Shown here: one piece after another, positions 46,333 to 54,694 of the stretch
Layout: each line of letters begins with the position of its first letter
Position numbering within the stretch: position 1 is the stretch's first letter
NCBI RefSeq assembly: GCF_910585845.1
Contig: NZ_CAJUHF010000002.1
Coordinates: 79,390-143,389 of the forward strand
DNA: 64,000 nucleotides
Source of the DNA: an uncultured Bacteroides sp.
GTDB lineage: Bacteria; Bacteroidota; Bacteroidia; Bacteroidales; Bacteroidaceae
Direction: 5' to 3'
The notes under the pieces: model-generated
What the model saw: the letters and a program-made list of their open reading frames with translations, nothing else
Databases searched by the model: none
Told to the model about the DNA's origin: nothing
Program-made: the position numbers and the translations under genes

Positions 46333-46437
46333 CTCGTAACGCTACGAGGCCAGTGTGTTAAAATTACACATCCAGTGTACCTCCAGTCCGACGCCAATCC
46401 TTAGGACTGGAGGTGTACTGGAGGCACACTGGAGGCA
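46333..46437. repeat. 11-bp-period array E with hairpins
   Basis: Eight 11-bp units from 46350: CCAGTGTGTTA, AAATTACACAT, CCAGTGTACCT, CCAGTCCGACG, CCAATCCTTAG, GACTGGAGGTG, TACTGGAGGCA, CACTGGAGGCA. The second half is the inverse of the first: GGACTGGAGGTGTACTGGA pairs with TCCAGTGTACCTCCAGTCC at 17 of 19 positions. A separate hairpin, CTCGTA (46333-46338) / TACGAG (46343-46348), precedes it. It lies between two convergent genes; 46438-46587 has nothing further. Confidence 0.78.
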
Positions 46438-46587
46438 GAGCGGCCGAAAAAGGGCGAAAATTGGGAGAAAATCCGAGGAAAATATTAAGCTAATTTAACC
46501 GGTTTCCGTGAACCGTTTTTCGGGAAAGAGCGGAAAACGGAGCAGCGTGCCCCTCCCCGACTTCCCGACGGCGCGTTGTGCGACCGA

Positions 46588-47532
46588 TTATCTCCCTTGG
46601 AAGAAGAAGCGGTGTCTGAGCGACTTGCCCGGCAGTCGGAACGTCAGTTCCACGGAGTTCTCTTCATCCTCCAGACAGTCTTCGCTGTTGTAGGTAATCA
46701 GGATATCCTCTCCGCGGGTCACGGCCTTCAGTTGCGAAGCGCAGTTGGAGGCGAGTTTCGGCAGGGAGGCGGTCGTGATTTTCTTCCCTTTCAGGTAGAG
46801 GGAGACCACGTATGCGTCCCGTCCGTCCGCCCGTCCGTCGGCGGTGACGAAAGTGGAGAGTTTCCGGTAGTTCGCGACCACGCTTTCCGCCCATTCGCGG
46901 CGGGTCTTGTCGAAGAAGTACTCCACGGCAGGGCGCAGGCGGGTGATGCAGCGGTCTATCTCTTCTACGGAGGAGATCTCCGCGATGTGTTCCTCCATGC
47001 CCCTGACGAGGTCTTCCATCGCGCGGTCCTGCTCTTCGAACTGGCTCACCAGCGCACGGTGTTCGCTCGCCGGAAAGGGGTAGCGGATGGCATAGGCGTA
47101 CGTCGTACGGCCGGATTTCTTCTCGCTGCGCTTCTCCCAGTAGGAGCCGGCGACCTTGGAGAACGAGATGCCCTTGATGAAGGGCAGGGAGGCGGCGCGC
47201 GTGGAGCCTTCGGCGAGGTACTGGTCGGTGAACTCCGTGACGCGGTCGCCCGAGCCTGTGGTCTGCTTCACGACGTGCGAGTCGGAGAACTCGATGTTCT
47301 GCGCGACTGCCTGGATGATTTGCCGTTTCACGCTCTCCATGCACTGCCGGCGGGCTTCTTCCATCGTCGGCGCCTCGGCAGAGGCCACGATGTAGCCCGT
47401 CTCGGCCGATTCGTACCATGCAGGGGCTTTCTTGTCGCTCCTGTCAATCACCTTGTATGCCTGCGCAAACAAGGAGGCTGTCCCTGCTATGGACAGCAGA
47501 GCCAGTGTCAAGGCTATTCTTATTGTCTTCAT
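46588..47532 (-). CDS. Exported LPP20-like protein, last gene of a four-gene envelope operon
   Basis: 314 residues with signal peptide MKTIRIALTLALLSIAGTASLFAQ and no lipobox. The N-terminal part, with APAWYESAETGYIVASAEAPTMEEARRQCMESVKRQI, has the pattern of LPP20/FlgP-like domains (an Ala-rich helix after a short strand with conserved P-W). A mixed helix and strand region follows, ending in Ser/Cys-rich ASNCASQLKAV. The product may sit in the periplasm or on the outer membrane. The gene is 8 bp after 47541-48269 and visibly G+C-richer than the flanking house-keeping genes. The family link is tentative. Confidence 0.6.
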   Translation of the reverse strand: MKTIRIALTLALLSIAGTASLFAQAYKVIDRSDKKAPAWYESAETGYIVASAEAPTMEEARRQCMESVKRQIIQAVAQNIEFSDSHVVKQTTGSGDRVTEFTDQYLAEGSTRAASLPFIKGISFSKVAGSYWEKRSEKKSGRTTYAYAIRYPFPASEHRALVSQFEEQDRAMEDLVRGMEEHIAEISSVEEIDRCITRLRPAVEYFFDKTRREWAESVVANYRKLSTFVTADGRADGRDAYVVSLYLKGKKITTASLPKLASNCASQLKAVTRGEDILITYNSEDCLEDEENSVELTFRLPGKSLRHRFFFQGR

Positions 47533-47540
47533 AAATGGTT

Positions 47541-48269
47541 CTACTTTACTTTTCTGAATGAACGTGCCTCCACAGGCTCTGCGGGTGCGGGTTGTGCTTC
47601 GGACGCGGGAGTCGTCGGGGTGGTGTCCGGAAGGCGGGGTGCCTCTTGCGGCTTGTTCTTATTGAGTCTCTCGAGCAGGGCGATCACCTCGTCATAGCAA
47701 GGCGCCGTGGCGGGAACTGCCGAGAGATAATCCGATGCCTCCTCCCCCTTGCCCGCCGCCATCAGTGCCTGTGCCTGCTTCAGGATGGCGGGACAGTTCT
47801 GCTCATAGTGCTCCGCGATGCGCTTACGCGTCGTGCGGATGAAGCGGACAAAGGCGGGGTCTGTCACCTTGATGCTGGAGATGAGCGAGGAGAGTGCCTC
47901 CTCGCGGCTTCCTGCTGCGTCGCCCTGCACCTCGATCACTGCCGTACCGTAGATGCTGCCGTCGTAGCGGTTGCGTGCCGTCAGCGAGAACTCTCCGCCG
48001 ACCAGCGTCACCTCGCGCAGCAGCCCTTCCGTCTTCTTCGCCTCTCCGAGCCGAAGCTCCGGCTGGACGACAAAGGCACCGTGCGCCGGAGCCGCCCCGG
48101 CATTGTTGCGGGCGAGGATTTGCTCTGTTTTCAGCCTCAACGCGTCTATCGTCTTCTGGCTCAGACCCGGCTGTGCGGGCGTTCCTGCCACAAAGTGGAT
48201 GGCCTCTTGTGCCGCCGCCCACAGGGGGACGACAAGCAGGAGGGCACACAGAATCATACTCTTCTTCAT
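47541..48269 (-). CDS. Exported hypothetical protein, third gene of the envelope operon
   Basis: No family recognised. 242 residues with signal peptide MKKSMILCALLLVVPLWAAAQ. The first domain, about residues 25-130 (IDALRLKTEQILARNNAG, VVQPELRLGEAKKTEGLLRE, VTLVGGEFSLTARNRYDG), reads like a small alpha/beta unit of the type in CsgG/TolB-like proteins. A helical TPR-like part follows (ILKQAQALMAAGKGEEASDYL), with a Pro/Ala/Thr-rich tail that may cross the periplasm. The start lies 11 bp after the stop of the preceding gene. Confidence 0.55.
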   Translation of the reverse strand: MKKSMILCALLLVVPLWAAAQEAIHFVAGTPAQPGLSQKTIDALRLKTEQILARNNAGAAPAHGAFVVQPELRLGEAKKTEGLLREVTLVGGEFSLTARNRYDGSIYGTAVIEVQGDAAGSREEALSSLISSIKVTDPAFVRFIRTTRKRIAEHYEQNCPAILKQAQALMAAGKGEEASDYLSAVPATAPCYDEVIALLERLNKNKPQEAPRLPDTTPTTPASEAQPAPAEPVEARSFRKVK

Positions 48270-48280
48270 ATGCTGTCCGA

Positions 48281-49546
48281 TTATTTGATGGTTATCGTCA
48301 ATCCCTGCCCCATCGTGACGACGGAGGCGACGTATTCTCCCCCTAACTTCTCGTCGAGGAGGCTCTTCAGTTCGGCACTGAAGCGTGATATCGTATAGGC
48401 ACGCCCCTGCCCTTCGTCCCAGATGGGTATCTGGACAGAGAGGTCGATCACCTTGTCGTTGCTGCGGCTCATGTCATAGACTCCGTTCAGGGCGTGCACC
48501 TGCAACCACTCTTCCAGCATGGGCTTGAAGCCGGCGCTCCCGTCGGGCAGCGGCTGGTCGAAGTCCCAGTCCGTAACGGACTTTGCCAGAACCATCTGTA
48601 TGGCCATCTCGCGCCCGTTCTTCACGATGTCGTTGAAGGATGCCTGGAGCTTGGTGAAGAACTCATCCTTCACCTTCTTGAGCGCGTAGTCCGTCAGCCG
48701 GATGGTATCCGTGGTGACGAACTTGCCGCTTTGGTACGTGGCACTCGCGAGGTTGCCCGCGGTCTGAAACTCGGTGGCCGTCAGTTCCAGCGACACTTCG
48801 CTTTGGCGCCGCACGTCGGTGGTGGCGATGACCTTGGCGGTGACGATGATGTCGGCACCCATGTTCTGTATCATCTTCGTCACGGCGTCCGACTGCGTGC
48901 CTGCCGTCAGCACGTCGTTCCGCTTCGCGCGTTTCAGCTGGGCGAGGAAGTCCTTCGTCTTGTATCCGCGCGAGCTGAACTCGCTGGTCATCTTGCTTAC
49001 GGCATAGCTCAGCATCTGGTTGTGGTCCAGTATGGCACGCACGTCTTCGTTCTCACGTGCGTAGGGTAGCACGGTCACCGTGGGCAGGCTCACCTGGCTG
49101 CCGGGCGCCCCGACTGCCATGCCGAGGTTGGTCTGCACCTTGTTCCGGTTCAGGTCCTTCTGCAGGGCATCGAAGAGGATGGTCATCTCCACCGTGCAGC
49201 GGTATTGCTTGCCTTGCTTCACGGGGGCTTCCGTCACGGAATAGTCGCGCACGAAGACCGAGTAGCGCCCTTCGTCGAAGAAGCGGCGGTCGTAGTTGGG
49301 CTTCGCCGCCGACACCAGCGGGTTGCCTCTGTTCACGCCCTCCACTCCTGTATAGAATAAGGTATGGAAGGCCGACTTCAATGCCATGACCTCCGTCTCC
49401 TTCTTCTTCTCGCTGATGCCCACGGCACGCACCGACAATGTGTTTCCCTTCTGTTGCAGAAAAACCACGTCGCCGGAGTATCGCTGTCCGAACAGCATCG
49501 CGGACAGGAATACTCCTAAAAGAAACATGAAATAATGCTTCGTCAT
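48281..49546 (-). CDS. Exported protein with CsgG-like features, second gene of the envelope operon
   Basis: 421 residues with signal peptide MTKHYFMFLLGVFLSAMLFGQ. An N-terminal domain (about 25-125) with RAVGISEKKKETEVMALKSA is followed by a region with LPTVTVLPYARE and MGADIIVTAKVIATTDVRRQ, a motif order like that of CsgG/FlgO-type proteins and parallel to LGAQFIITGQV in the first gene of the operon. The C-terminal third has long helices and a final beta segment. No lipobox. The exact role is unknown; it may resemble a family of unknown function in Bacteroidetes, which I cannot verify here. Confidence 0.6.
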   Translation of the reverse strand: MTKHYFMFLLGVFLSAMLFGQRYSGDVVFLQQKGNTLSVRAVGISEKKKETEVMALKSAFHTLFYTGVEGVNRGNPLVSAAKPNYDRRFFDEGRYSVFVRDYSVTEAPVKQGKQYRCTVEMTILFDALQKDLNRNKVQTNLGMAVGAPGSQVSLPTVTVLPYARENEDVRAILDHNQMLSYAVSKMTSEFSSRGYKTKDFLAQLKRAKRNDVLTAGTQSDAVTKMIQNMGADIIVTAKVIATTDVRRQSEVSLELTATEFQTAGNLASATYQSGKFVTTDTIRLTDYALKKVKDEFFTKLQASFNDIVKNGREMAIQMVLAKSVTDWDFDQPLPDGSAGFKPMLEEWLQVHALNGVYDMSRSNDKVIDLSVQIPIWDEGQGRAYTISRFSAELKSLLDEKLGGEYVASVVTMGQGLTITIK

Positions 49547-49560
49547 ATTCTATCTCCCGA

Positions 49561-50442
49561 TTAGTTGAAAATTCCCCCCATCAGCGTCTGCACACGGGAG
49601 ATAATCTTAATAGGCTGCTCGTCGCGGATAGCTTTCATGATCTCTTCGCCACCCTTCTGCACCTTGCACAAGGAGATGTCGTCACCCTCAACCGCCTTTA
49701 CGGTCAGACGCCCGATTTCCCGCTTCGCCTCGCGTCCTGCCACTTCGCGCACGACGTAGACCGTGAATTTCTGTGCATCCTTCACACCGTGCATGGTGCC
49801 GAGGTTGATATAGACTTCCTCCGCCTTGCCCTTCTTCTCGCTGTTCACCTCGAGGATGGTTCCTTCCATCTTGAAGTACTCGTCCACGAAGTCGCGCATG
49901 CTGTGCACCGCATACTTGATGGTGTTGGCAATCGCCTCCTCCTTGTTGGCGCCCGTGCCCCCGGTCAGCCCACTATGCTGGAAGGTCTTCGTCCCCACCA
50001 GCGTGCCGTTCTTTGCATTAATCACCTTAAGCGTATAAGAGACCGAACCGTCATAGTAGCTTTTCCCGTCCTTCGACTTGTAGGCAGCCGTCATCGATGC
50101 AACCTGCCCGGTGATGATAAACTGTGCACCCAACTGCTCCATCACAGCCAAGCGGTCCATTTCATTGTCGTCTCCCGAAGAGATATTGGCGGATGAACGC
50201 CGCTGTGCCTCGATGCGCAAGGCGTCTTGTGCATCCACATCAATCAGAATGACACGCTCCATCTTCTGTATGCCTTCGATTACCGTGTTACGCAACCCCT
50301 CTACCCATGCAAACGATGAATCGCTGGAGCGTTTAAAATAGTCGATAAATACAGTCGGTTTTCCCTTCGGCTCATCAAAATTCTGGCTATAACCCGCGAG
50401 TGAACATAACACACAGACTACTAAAAGCAGGATCTTTCTCAT
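49561..50442 (-). CDS. CsgG-like exported protein, first gene of the envelope operon
   Basis: 293 residues with signal peptide MRKILLLVVCVLCSLAGYSQ. The middle part matches the CsgG/LpoB/FlgO-like fold: VFIDYFKRSSDSSFAWVEGL, then AVMEQLGAQFIITGQVASM and YTLKVINAKNGTLVGTKTF (about residues 100-165). The C-terminal third (EVYINLGTMHGVKDAQKFTV, IGRLTVKAVEGDDISLCKV) resembles a small beta domain also found in related flagellar and secretion proteins. There is no lipobox Cys, unlike E. coli CsgG. Its promoter (50495) drives four genes spaced by 14, 11 and 8 bp. Confidence 0.75.
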   Translation of the reverse strand: MRKILLLVVCVLCSLAGYSQNFDEPKGKPTVFIDYFKRSSDSSFAWVEGLRNTVIEGIQKMERVILIDVDAQDALRIEAQRRSSANISSGDDNEMDRLAVMEQLGAQFIITGQVASMTAAYKSKDGKSYYDGSVSYTLKVINAKNGTLVGTKTFQHSGLTGGTGANKEEAIANTIKYAVHSMRDFVDEYFKMEGTILEVNSEKKGKAEEVYINLGTMHGVKDAQKFTVYVVREVAGREAKREIGRLTVKAVEGDDISLCKVQKGGEEIMKAIRDEQPIKIISRVQTLMGGIFN

Positions 50443-50494
50443 AAATTTGTAATTTTATAATTTAAACTATTGATTACTATTCAATTTGAAGTTT

Positions 50495-50502
50495 CAAAAA
50501 TA
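50495..50502 (-). promoter_or_regulatory. -7 box of the envelope operon
   Basis: The minus strand reads TATTTTTG, matching TAnnTTTG, 53 bp upstream of the CsgG-like start. No clear -33. Confidence 0.4.
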
Positions 50503-50618
50503 AACAATTGTTATCTAACCGCAACAATGTTTACGTTTATTAACTCAAAAAGAAAAGACAGTCACGGAAAACAGTGACAAGAAAGCAGATAAATGAAACC
50601 ATTCCCGAATCTCCGGTC

Positions 50619-51317
50619 TCAGAAGTCGGTGCGATATTGCTTCAACTCTTCCTGCAACTGCTGGGATTTTCCCTCGGTCAGCTCGTCAAGAAGAGCCCAA
50701 AAGCGCTCCCCATGGTTCATTTCACGGGTGTGAGCCAGCTCGTGCAGCAGCACATAGTCTATCAGGTGCTTCGGAAGCAGAACAAGATAATAGGAAAGAT
50801 TGATGTTCCCGCACGATGAACAACTGCCCCACCGGCCGTTGCTGGAATTGATACGTACCCGCTGATAGGGCAAGCCATGTTTCTGGGAGAGCATATACAA
50901 TCGGGGCGGAAGAATAATCTTCGCATTACGCCGCAAAGCCTCTTCAATGACCTTCCGCAGCCATGCCTGCAATGCAGGATCGGAGAAGTCGGCTTGTGGC
51001 GGACAGACTATCTGCGTCTCCCCCAACTCCGAACGGGAGAGAAAAGTCTCCCTCTCTCCACTCACGAGACTCAACTTGAAGAACTCCGTATCCATCCTGT
51101 AATCCAGATCAATCAAAGGACGGACACGCTTCTGCCGTGCCGCCCTCAGTCGGGGGCGCAACTCTTCTATCGCCCTTTTCACTGCGGCAAGCGTCGTGCC
51201 GGACGGCACAGTCACGTGAATGGCATCCTCCTTGGTACGAAACGTCAGGCGACGCGCACGGGCATTGACCCGAATCAGCAAGCGCCCCAACTCTTTATCT
51301 TCTATGACTTTTTCCAA
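50619..51317 (-). CDS. YgjP-like (DUF45) metallopeptidase-domain protein
   Basis: Predicted zinc metalloprotease related to SprT/M48 proteins; substrate unknown. 232 residues, the typical length. The zinc motif HELAH is in LLHELAHTREMNHGERFWAL (about residues 190-210), with the third ligand probably in the second His of NHGERFW. Upstream words are SQKHGLPYQRVRINSSNGRW and GSCSSCGNINLSYYLVLLP. No signal peptide, so it is cytoplasmic. It stands alone; the 299-bp gap to the next gene holds only short inverted repeats (ATATGCA/TGCATAT at 51372-51391 and GTGTCC/GGACAC at 51407-51424). Confidence 0.88.
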   Translation of the reverse strand: MEKVIEDKELGRLLIRVNARARRLTFRTKEDAIHVTVPSGTTLAAVKRAIEELRPRLRAARQKRVRPLIDLDYRMDTEFFKLSLVSGERETFLSRSELGETQIVCPPQADFSDPALQAWLRKVIEEALRRNAKIILPPRLYMLSQKHGLPYQRVRINSSNGRWGSCSSCGNINLSYYLVLLPKHLIDYVLLHELAHTREMNHGERFWALLDELTEGKSQQLQEELKQYRTDF

Positions 51318-51616
51318 TGCAATCCTCCCCTATTGATGAATGGACAGGCAAATGAACAAAATATCGTCCGAATATGCAAATGAATGCATATATCAAAAAC
51401 GAACATGTGTCCGGTATTGGACACTAACAAAGAGAAATCAGCACTTAATAATCAACACTTTATGACTTTGGCACGCATATTGAATCATACTATACGGACG
51501 CATTGAGAAAAGTTTCAGGAAAAAAGCAAAAACAGGATGCAACTTTTTTTAAGTAACTAACGTCTAATATAGAAACAAGAACAATACAAAAGGTTAATTA
51601 TAAAAATAGAAAAGTC

Positions 51617-52480
51617 ATGAAAAAGTTAACAACTCTCATCACCTGTATCTGCATCATCATTACTACGACTGCATGTTCACAAAACAGGAACTACAGTTCA
51701 AACTCTTGGAACAGCAAAAAGGTAGTAGGTAGCAACAATTACGTAACCAAAAGCATGAAAGTGAATGACTTCAAACGAATCAGCGTAACAGGAAGCCCCG
51801 ATGTGATATTCACCCAAAAACCAGGAAGCCCCAAAGTAGAAGTCTATACCTCGGACAACATCGTAGACCTTCTGGACATCAAGGTGAAAGACAATACGCT
51901 ATCCATAGGCTTCAAAAAAGGAGTCAACGTTTCTTACAAGAAACTTGAAGTGCGCGTCTCTTCCGAAACACTGAACGGTATTTCCATTACCGGGTCGGGC
52001 GACATATACCTGAAGAACGGAATTCAGACCAACGATGACCTGGGCATCAGCATAGCCGGATCGGGCGATATCAAAGGCAGCAACATCAAGTGTAACAACA
52101 TCAAAGTTTCCATTGCCGGCTCTGGTGATATCAAAGCAAACCATATTGCTTGCAACAACCTGAAAGTGTCCGTATCCGGTTCGGGCGATATGGCACTGAA
52201 TGACGTAGCCGCCACAAATACAGAAGCAAGCATCGCCGGTTCCGGAACGGTAATCTTAAAAGGAACCACCCAAAGGGCTTCCTATAGTGTCGCAGGCTCA
52301 GGCGATCTCTTTGCCGAAAACTATGAGGCTCAACAGGTGAATGCCAGCGTAGCCGGTTCGGGAGACATCAAATGCTTCGCCACCCAATATCTGAAGGCAC
52401 GCACCAGCGGCAGTGGCAGAATCGGCTACAAGGGTAATCCGGAACTGGATTATCCCAAGAAGAGCCTGTATAAACTCTAA
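51617..52480 (+). CDS. Head-GIN-domain (DUF2807) lipoprotein
   Basis: 287 residues. The signal ends in the lipobox TTTACSQ (Cys near residue 20). The rest is a right-handed beta-helix-like domain of the DUF2807 family with at least six repeats of S-I/V-x-G-S-G-D spaced 18-21 residues apart, such as ISIAGSGDIKGSNIKCNN and VSIAGSGDIKANHIACNN. Role unknown; the family has been linked to adhesion. It sits convergent with the ECF sigma operon, and similar genes are often neighbours of such operons in Bacteroidetes, so regulation by that sigma is possible. Confidence 0.9.
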   Translation: MKKLTTLITCICIIITTTACSQNRNYSSNSWNSKKVVGSNNYVTKSMKVNDFKRISVTGSPDVIFTQKPGSPKVEVYTSDNIVDLLDIKVKDNTLSIGFKKGVNVSYKKLEVRVSSETLNGISITGSGDIYLKNGIQTNDDLGISIAGSGDIKGSNIKCNNIKVSIAGSGDIKANHIACNNLKVSVSGSGDMALNDVAATNTEASIAGSGTVILKGTTQRASYSVAGSGDLFAENYEAQQVNASVAGSGDIKCFATQYLKARTSGSGRIGYKGNPELDYPKKSLYKL

Positions 52481-52635
52481 TATTCTCTCTTAAAATCATT
52501 ATAGCAAAGATTAACTTGAATCATTGTAAAAAGGATTAATTAATGCATTAGACAAAAGGGGTTCTGAGAAGAATCTCTTTTGTTTGTTTATACATGTACC
52601 TACTTCGGAAAGGATCAGAAACGTTTCAGGTACGG

Positions 52636-52688
52636 ACTTAATATGAGCTTGACAGGGGCAGGAGGGAGTACTTAATATGACCTTGACA
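52636..52688. repeat. Imperfect 19-bp direct repeat between convergent genes
   Basis: ACTTAATATGAGCTTGACA (52636-52654) and ACTTAATATGACCTTGACA (52670-52688) differ by one base and lie 34 bp apart. TTGACA occurs in both. A remnant of a mobile element is one possibility. The rest of 52481-52700 has no gene; the short minus-strand frame at 52511-52705 lacks support. Confidence 0.5.
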
Positions 52689-52700
52689 CATGCTGACCTA

Positions 52701-52740
52701 AACAAAAAAATAAAAGGGACGCTGCATCTCGCGGCGTCCC
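52701..52740 (-). terminator. Intrinsic terminator of the ECF sigma operon
   Basis: Stem GGGACGCTGC (52716-52725) / GCGGCGTCCC (52731-52740) with one G-T pair and a 5-nt loop. On the minus strand it is followed by a T-rich tract (52703-52715). Since the GIN gene is convergent, it may work for both. Confidence 0.8.
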
Positions 52741-52853
52741 ATCTATCTTAGTTAGTTTTTATAAGAATTTGAGAGAATTGAAACTTCACAGCCTCAATTT
52801 GTTGTTTTAATAAAGCACACTAACTATATTTATGTTTAAAGCAAATGAAAATG

Positions 52854-53339
52854 TTATTGTTGCAGTTCCCCCTTCTTGTCCATCCGCGAAAGGCTGTCTG
52901 CCAGCACCTGTTGTTCGTGGGTGACCGCCATGTCGCTGGAAAGAGCTACCGAAGGGGCGGTTATCTGTTTTCCTATCGTATCGGCTACGGCAACCTCTTT
53001 CACTTTGCTGTAGAAAGAATGCTGCATCACATTGACTAACAAGAGCACCAATGCCACTGCCGCTGCGGCTTTGAACATCGGAACGAGGCGCGTAGTGAGC
53101 GTCAGGCGCTTTGCCTTCACCACCGGTGGTTCCACTTCTGCAAGCACGCGGGCATCAAAGTCCTCGCCTAATCCCGCATCCTGTTGCAGTTGCTGGTATA
53201 CGAACAAATCCTTGTAGCGCAGCAAGTGGGCAGGAACATCGCTTCTGCTGAAGAAAGAGCGCAACTGCACTTCCTCTTCGAGGGAAGTGTCGCACTGCCA
53301 GTAGCGTTCCAAGAGTCGTTCTATATATTCAAAGTCCAT
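52854..53339 (-). CDS. Putative anti-sigma membrane protein
   Basis: 161 residues from the ATG at 53339 (MDFEYIERLLERYWQCDTSL); a start at 53345 would add two residues. A cytoplasmic N-terminal helical domain (about 1-85) with EEVQLRSFF is followed by one membrane segment (about 86-108, AAAAVALVLLLVNVM) and a short outer part. It overlaps the end of the sigma gene by 11 bp, so the two are coupled. Size and topology fit an anti-sigma factor, but there is no FecR or zinc-finger motif, so this is inferred from the neighbour. Confidence 0.6.
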   Translation of the reverse strand: MDFEYIERLLERYWQCDTSLEEEVQLRSFFSRSDVPAHLLRYKDLFVYQQLQQDAGLGEDFDARVLAEVEPPVVKAKRLTLTTRLVPMFKAAAAVALVLLLVNVMQHSFYSKVKEVAVADTIGKQITAPSVALSSDMAVTHEQQVLADSLSRMDKKGELQQ

Positions 53340-53838
53340 AGCCATCTATATCCAAATACCGTTGTTTTACTTTCTGCCTGGCGCGGAAGAGGTTCACTTT
53401 GACCTGTTCCTCCGTCAGATGCAGAATGATTGCAATCTCTTTATAACTTTTCCCCTCGATATCCCGAAGCTGCATGATCAGCCGTTGTTTTTCGGGAAGT
53501 TCGTTGACCAGGCGGTGGATCAGGTCCATTTGCTCCTTGTTCACCAAATGGTCATAGGGTCCGGATGCTTCGGGAGTCCGTTCGACCTCGAGGGTCAGCT
53601 CCACGGTCTGGGCGTCTTTCCTTTCGCGGCGGTCTATCGCCAAGTTCTTTGCCACAATCAGACAGTAGGCTTCGATAGAACCGAACTGTTTCCATTCGTC
53701 ACGCTTGTTCCAGACCCTGATCATTGTTTCCTGCACGACGTCCTCCGCCTCTGTCCGATTGAAAGTAATCCGGAGAGCCAACCGAAAGAGTTTGTCTTTC
53801 AGCGGGAGAATGTCATTCCGAAAACTGAGTTCTTGCAT
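53329..53838 (-). CDS. ECF-type RNA polymerase sigma factor
   Basis: 169 residues, normal for an extracytoplasmic-function sigma factor. Region 2 is at about 15-80 (LFRLALRITFNRTEAEDVVQE, IRVWNKRDEWKQFGSIEAYC) and region 4 at about 105-160 (LVNELPEKQRLIMQLRDIEG, SYKEIAIILHLTEEQVKVNL). No FecI-type neighbours (FecR, SusC) are adjacent. It is the first gene of a two-gene leftward operon. Targets unknown; the convergent GIN lipoprotein is a candidate. Confidence 0.93.
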   Translation of the reverse strand: MQELSFRNDILPLKDKLFRLALRITFNRTEAEDVVQETMIRVWNKRDEWKQFGSIEAYCLIVAKNLAIDRRERKDAQTVELTLEVERTPEASGPYDHLVNKEQMDLIHRLVNELPEKQRLIMQLRDIEGKSYKEIAIILHLTEEQVKVNLFRARQKVKQRYLDIDGYGL

Positions 53839-53900
53839 CTCTATAATTAATGACGGTTTAGTGTACGGAAAGTTACAGTAGTCTGCTATTTTTTTGGAAA

Positions 53901-54674
53901 TTATTTCCGGATGCGGGTTCCTCCGCTTCCATTGATTGCCGATGCCTGGGTGATGATGACTTCGGACACTCCTGCATGCAAGGCTTCGAAAGAGTTTTCC
54001 AGCTTGGGTATCATGCCTCCCTGGATTATGCCTTCCGCTACATAACGTTCAAAGTCGTCAGGAGTAATCTGGGGGATCACGCTGTCGTCGTCGTTTTCGT
54101 CGCGGAGCACGCCTTTCTTTTCAAAACAGAATACCAGGGTGACGTCGAACAAAGCAGCAAGAGCCTTTGCCGTCTCGCCGGCTATGGTGTCGGCATTCGT
54201 ATTCAGCAGGTTTCCGGCACCGTCGTGCGTCAGCGGAGCCATGACGGGAACGACTCCTTTATGAATCAGATCGCCCAGAAAATCGGCATTCACTTGCTTC
54301 ACATCGCCCACGAAGCCGTAGTCTACTTCTTTCACCGGACGCTTGGCAGAACGTATGACGTTCATATCTGCACCGGTAAGCCCCAGCGCATTGATTCCGC
54401 ATGCCTGCAGACCGGCTACGATGTTCTTGTTCACCAGTCCGCCATAGACCATCGTCACGACTTTCAGGGTTTCGACATCTGTGATGCGACGTCCGTTCAC
54501 CATACGGCTTTCAATGCCCAGTTGTGCGGCGAGCTTCGTTGCCGAACGTCCGCCGCCGTGCACCAATACTTTATAGCCGTCGATGGCGGCAAAGTCGTCC
54601 AACAACTTGCGGAGGGTGGCTTCCTCTTCTACAATCTTGCCACCCACTTTAATTACTGTCAGTTTCTCTCTCAT
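53901..54674 (-). CDS. argB: ArgB, N-acyl-glutamate kinase
   Basis: Phosphorylates N-acetylglutamate, or in Bacteroides probably N-succinylglutamate, in arginine synthesis. 257 residues. The amino-acid kinase fold shows KVGGKIVEE (about 9-17), VLVHGGGRSATKLA (about 36-49, phosphate binding), NTNADTIAGETAKALAALF (about 158-176) and GGMIPKLENSFEALHAGV (about 220-237). It starts 20 bp after speA and forms an operon with it. The succinyl-substrate idea rests on published work on Bacteroides arginine synthesis, not on this sequence. Confidence 0.94.
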   Translation of the reverse strand: MREKLTVIKVGGKIVEEEATLRKLLDDFAAIDGYKVLVHGGGRSATKLAAQLGIESRMVNGRRITDVETLKVVTMVYGGLVNKNIVAGLQACGINALGLTGADMNVIRSAKRPVKEVDYGFVGDVKQVNADFLGDLIHKGVVPVMAPLTHDGAGNLLNTNADTIAGETAKALAALFDVTLVFCFEKKGVLRDENDDDSVIPQITPDDFERYVAEGIIQGGMIPKLENSFEALHAGVSEVIITQASAINGSGGTRIRK

Positions 54675-54694
54675 ATATTCTTACTTCAATACTC

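Noticed and set aside
46576..47697. 373-residue plus-strand frame in the G+C-rich envelope operon
   Set aside because: High G+C leaves the antisense frame open; the minus strand has signal peptides, tight gene spacing and family motifs.
52511..52705. 64-residue minus-strand frame
   Set aside because: Overlaps the direct repeat and the sigma-operon terminator region and shows no coding features.
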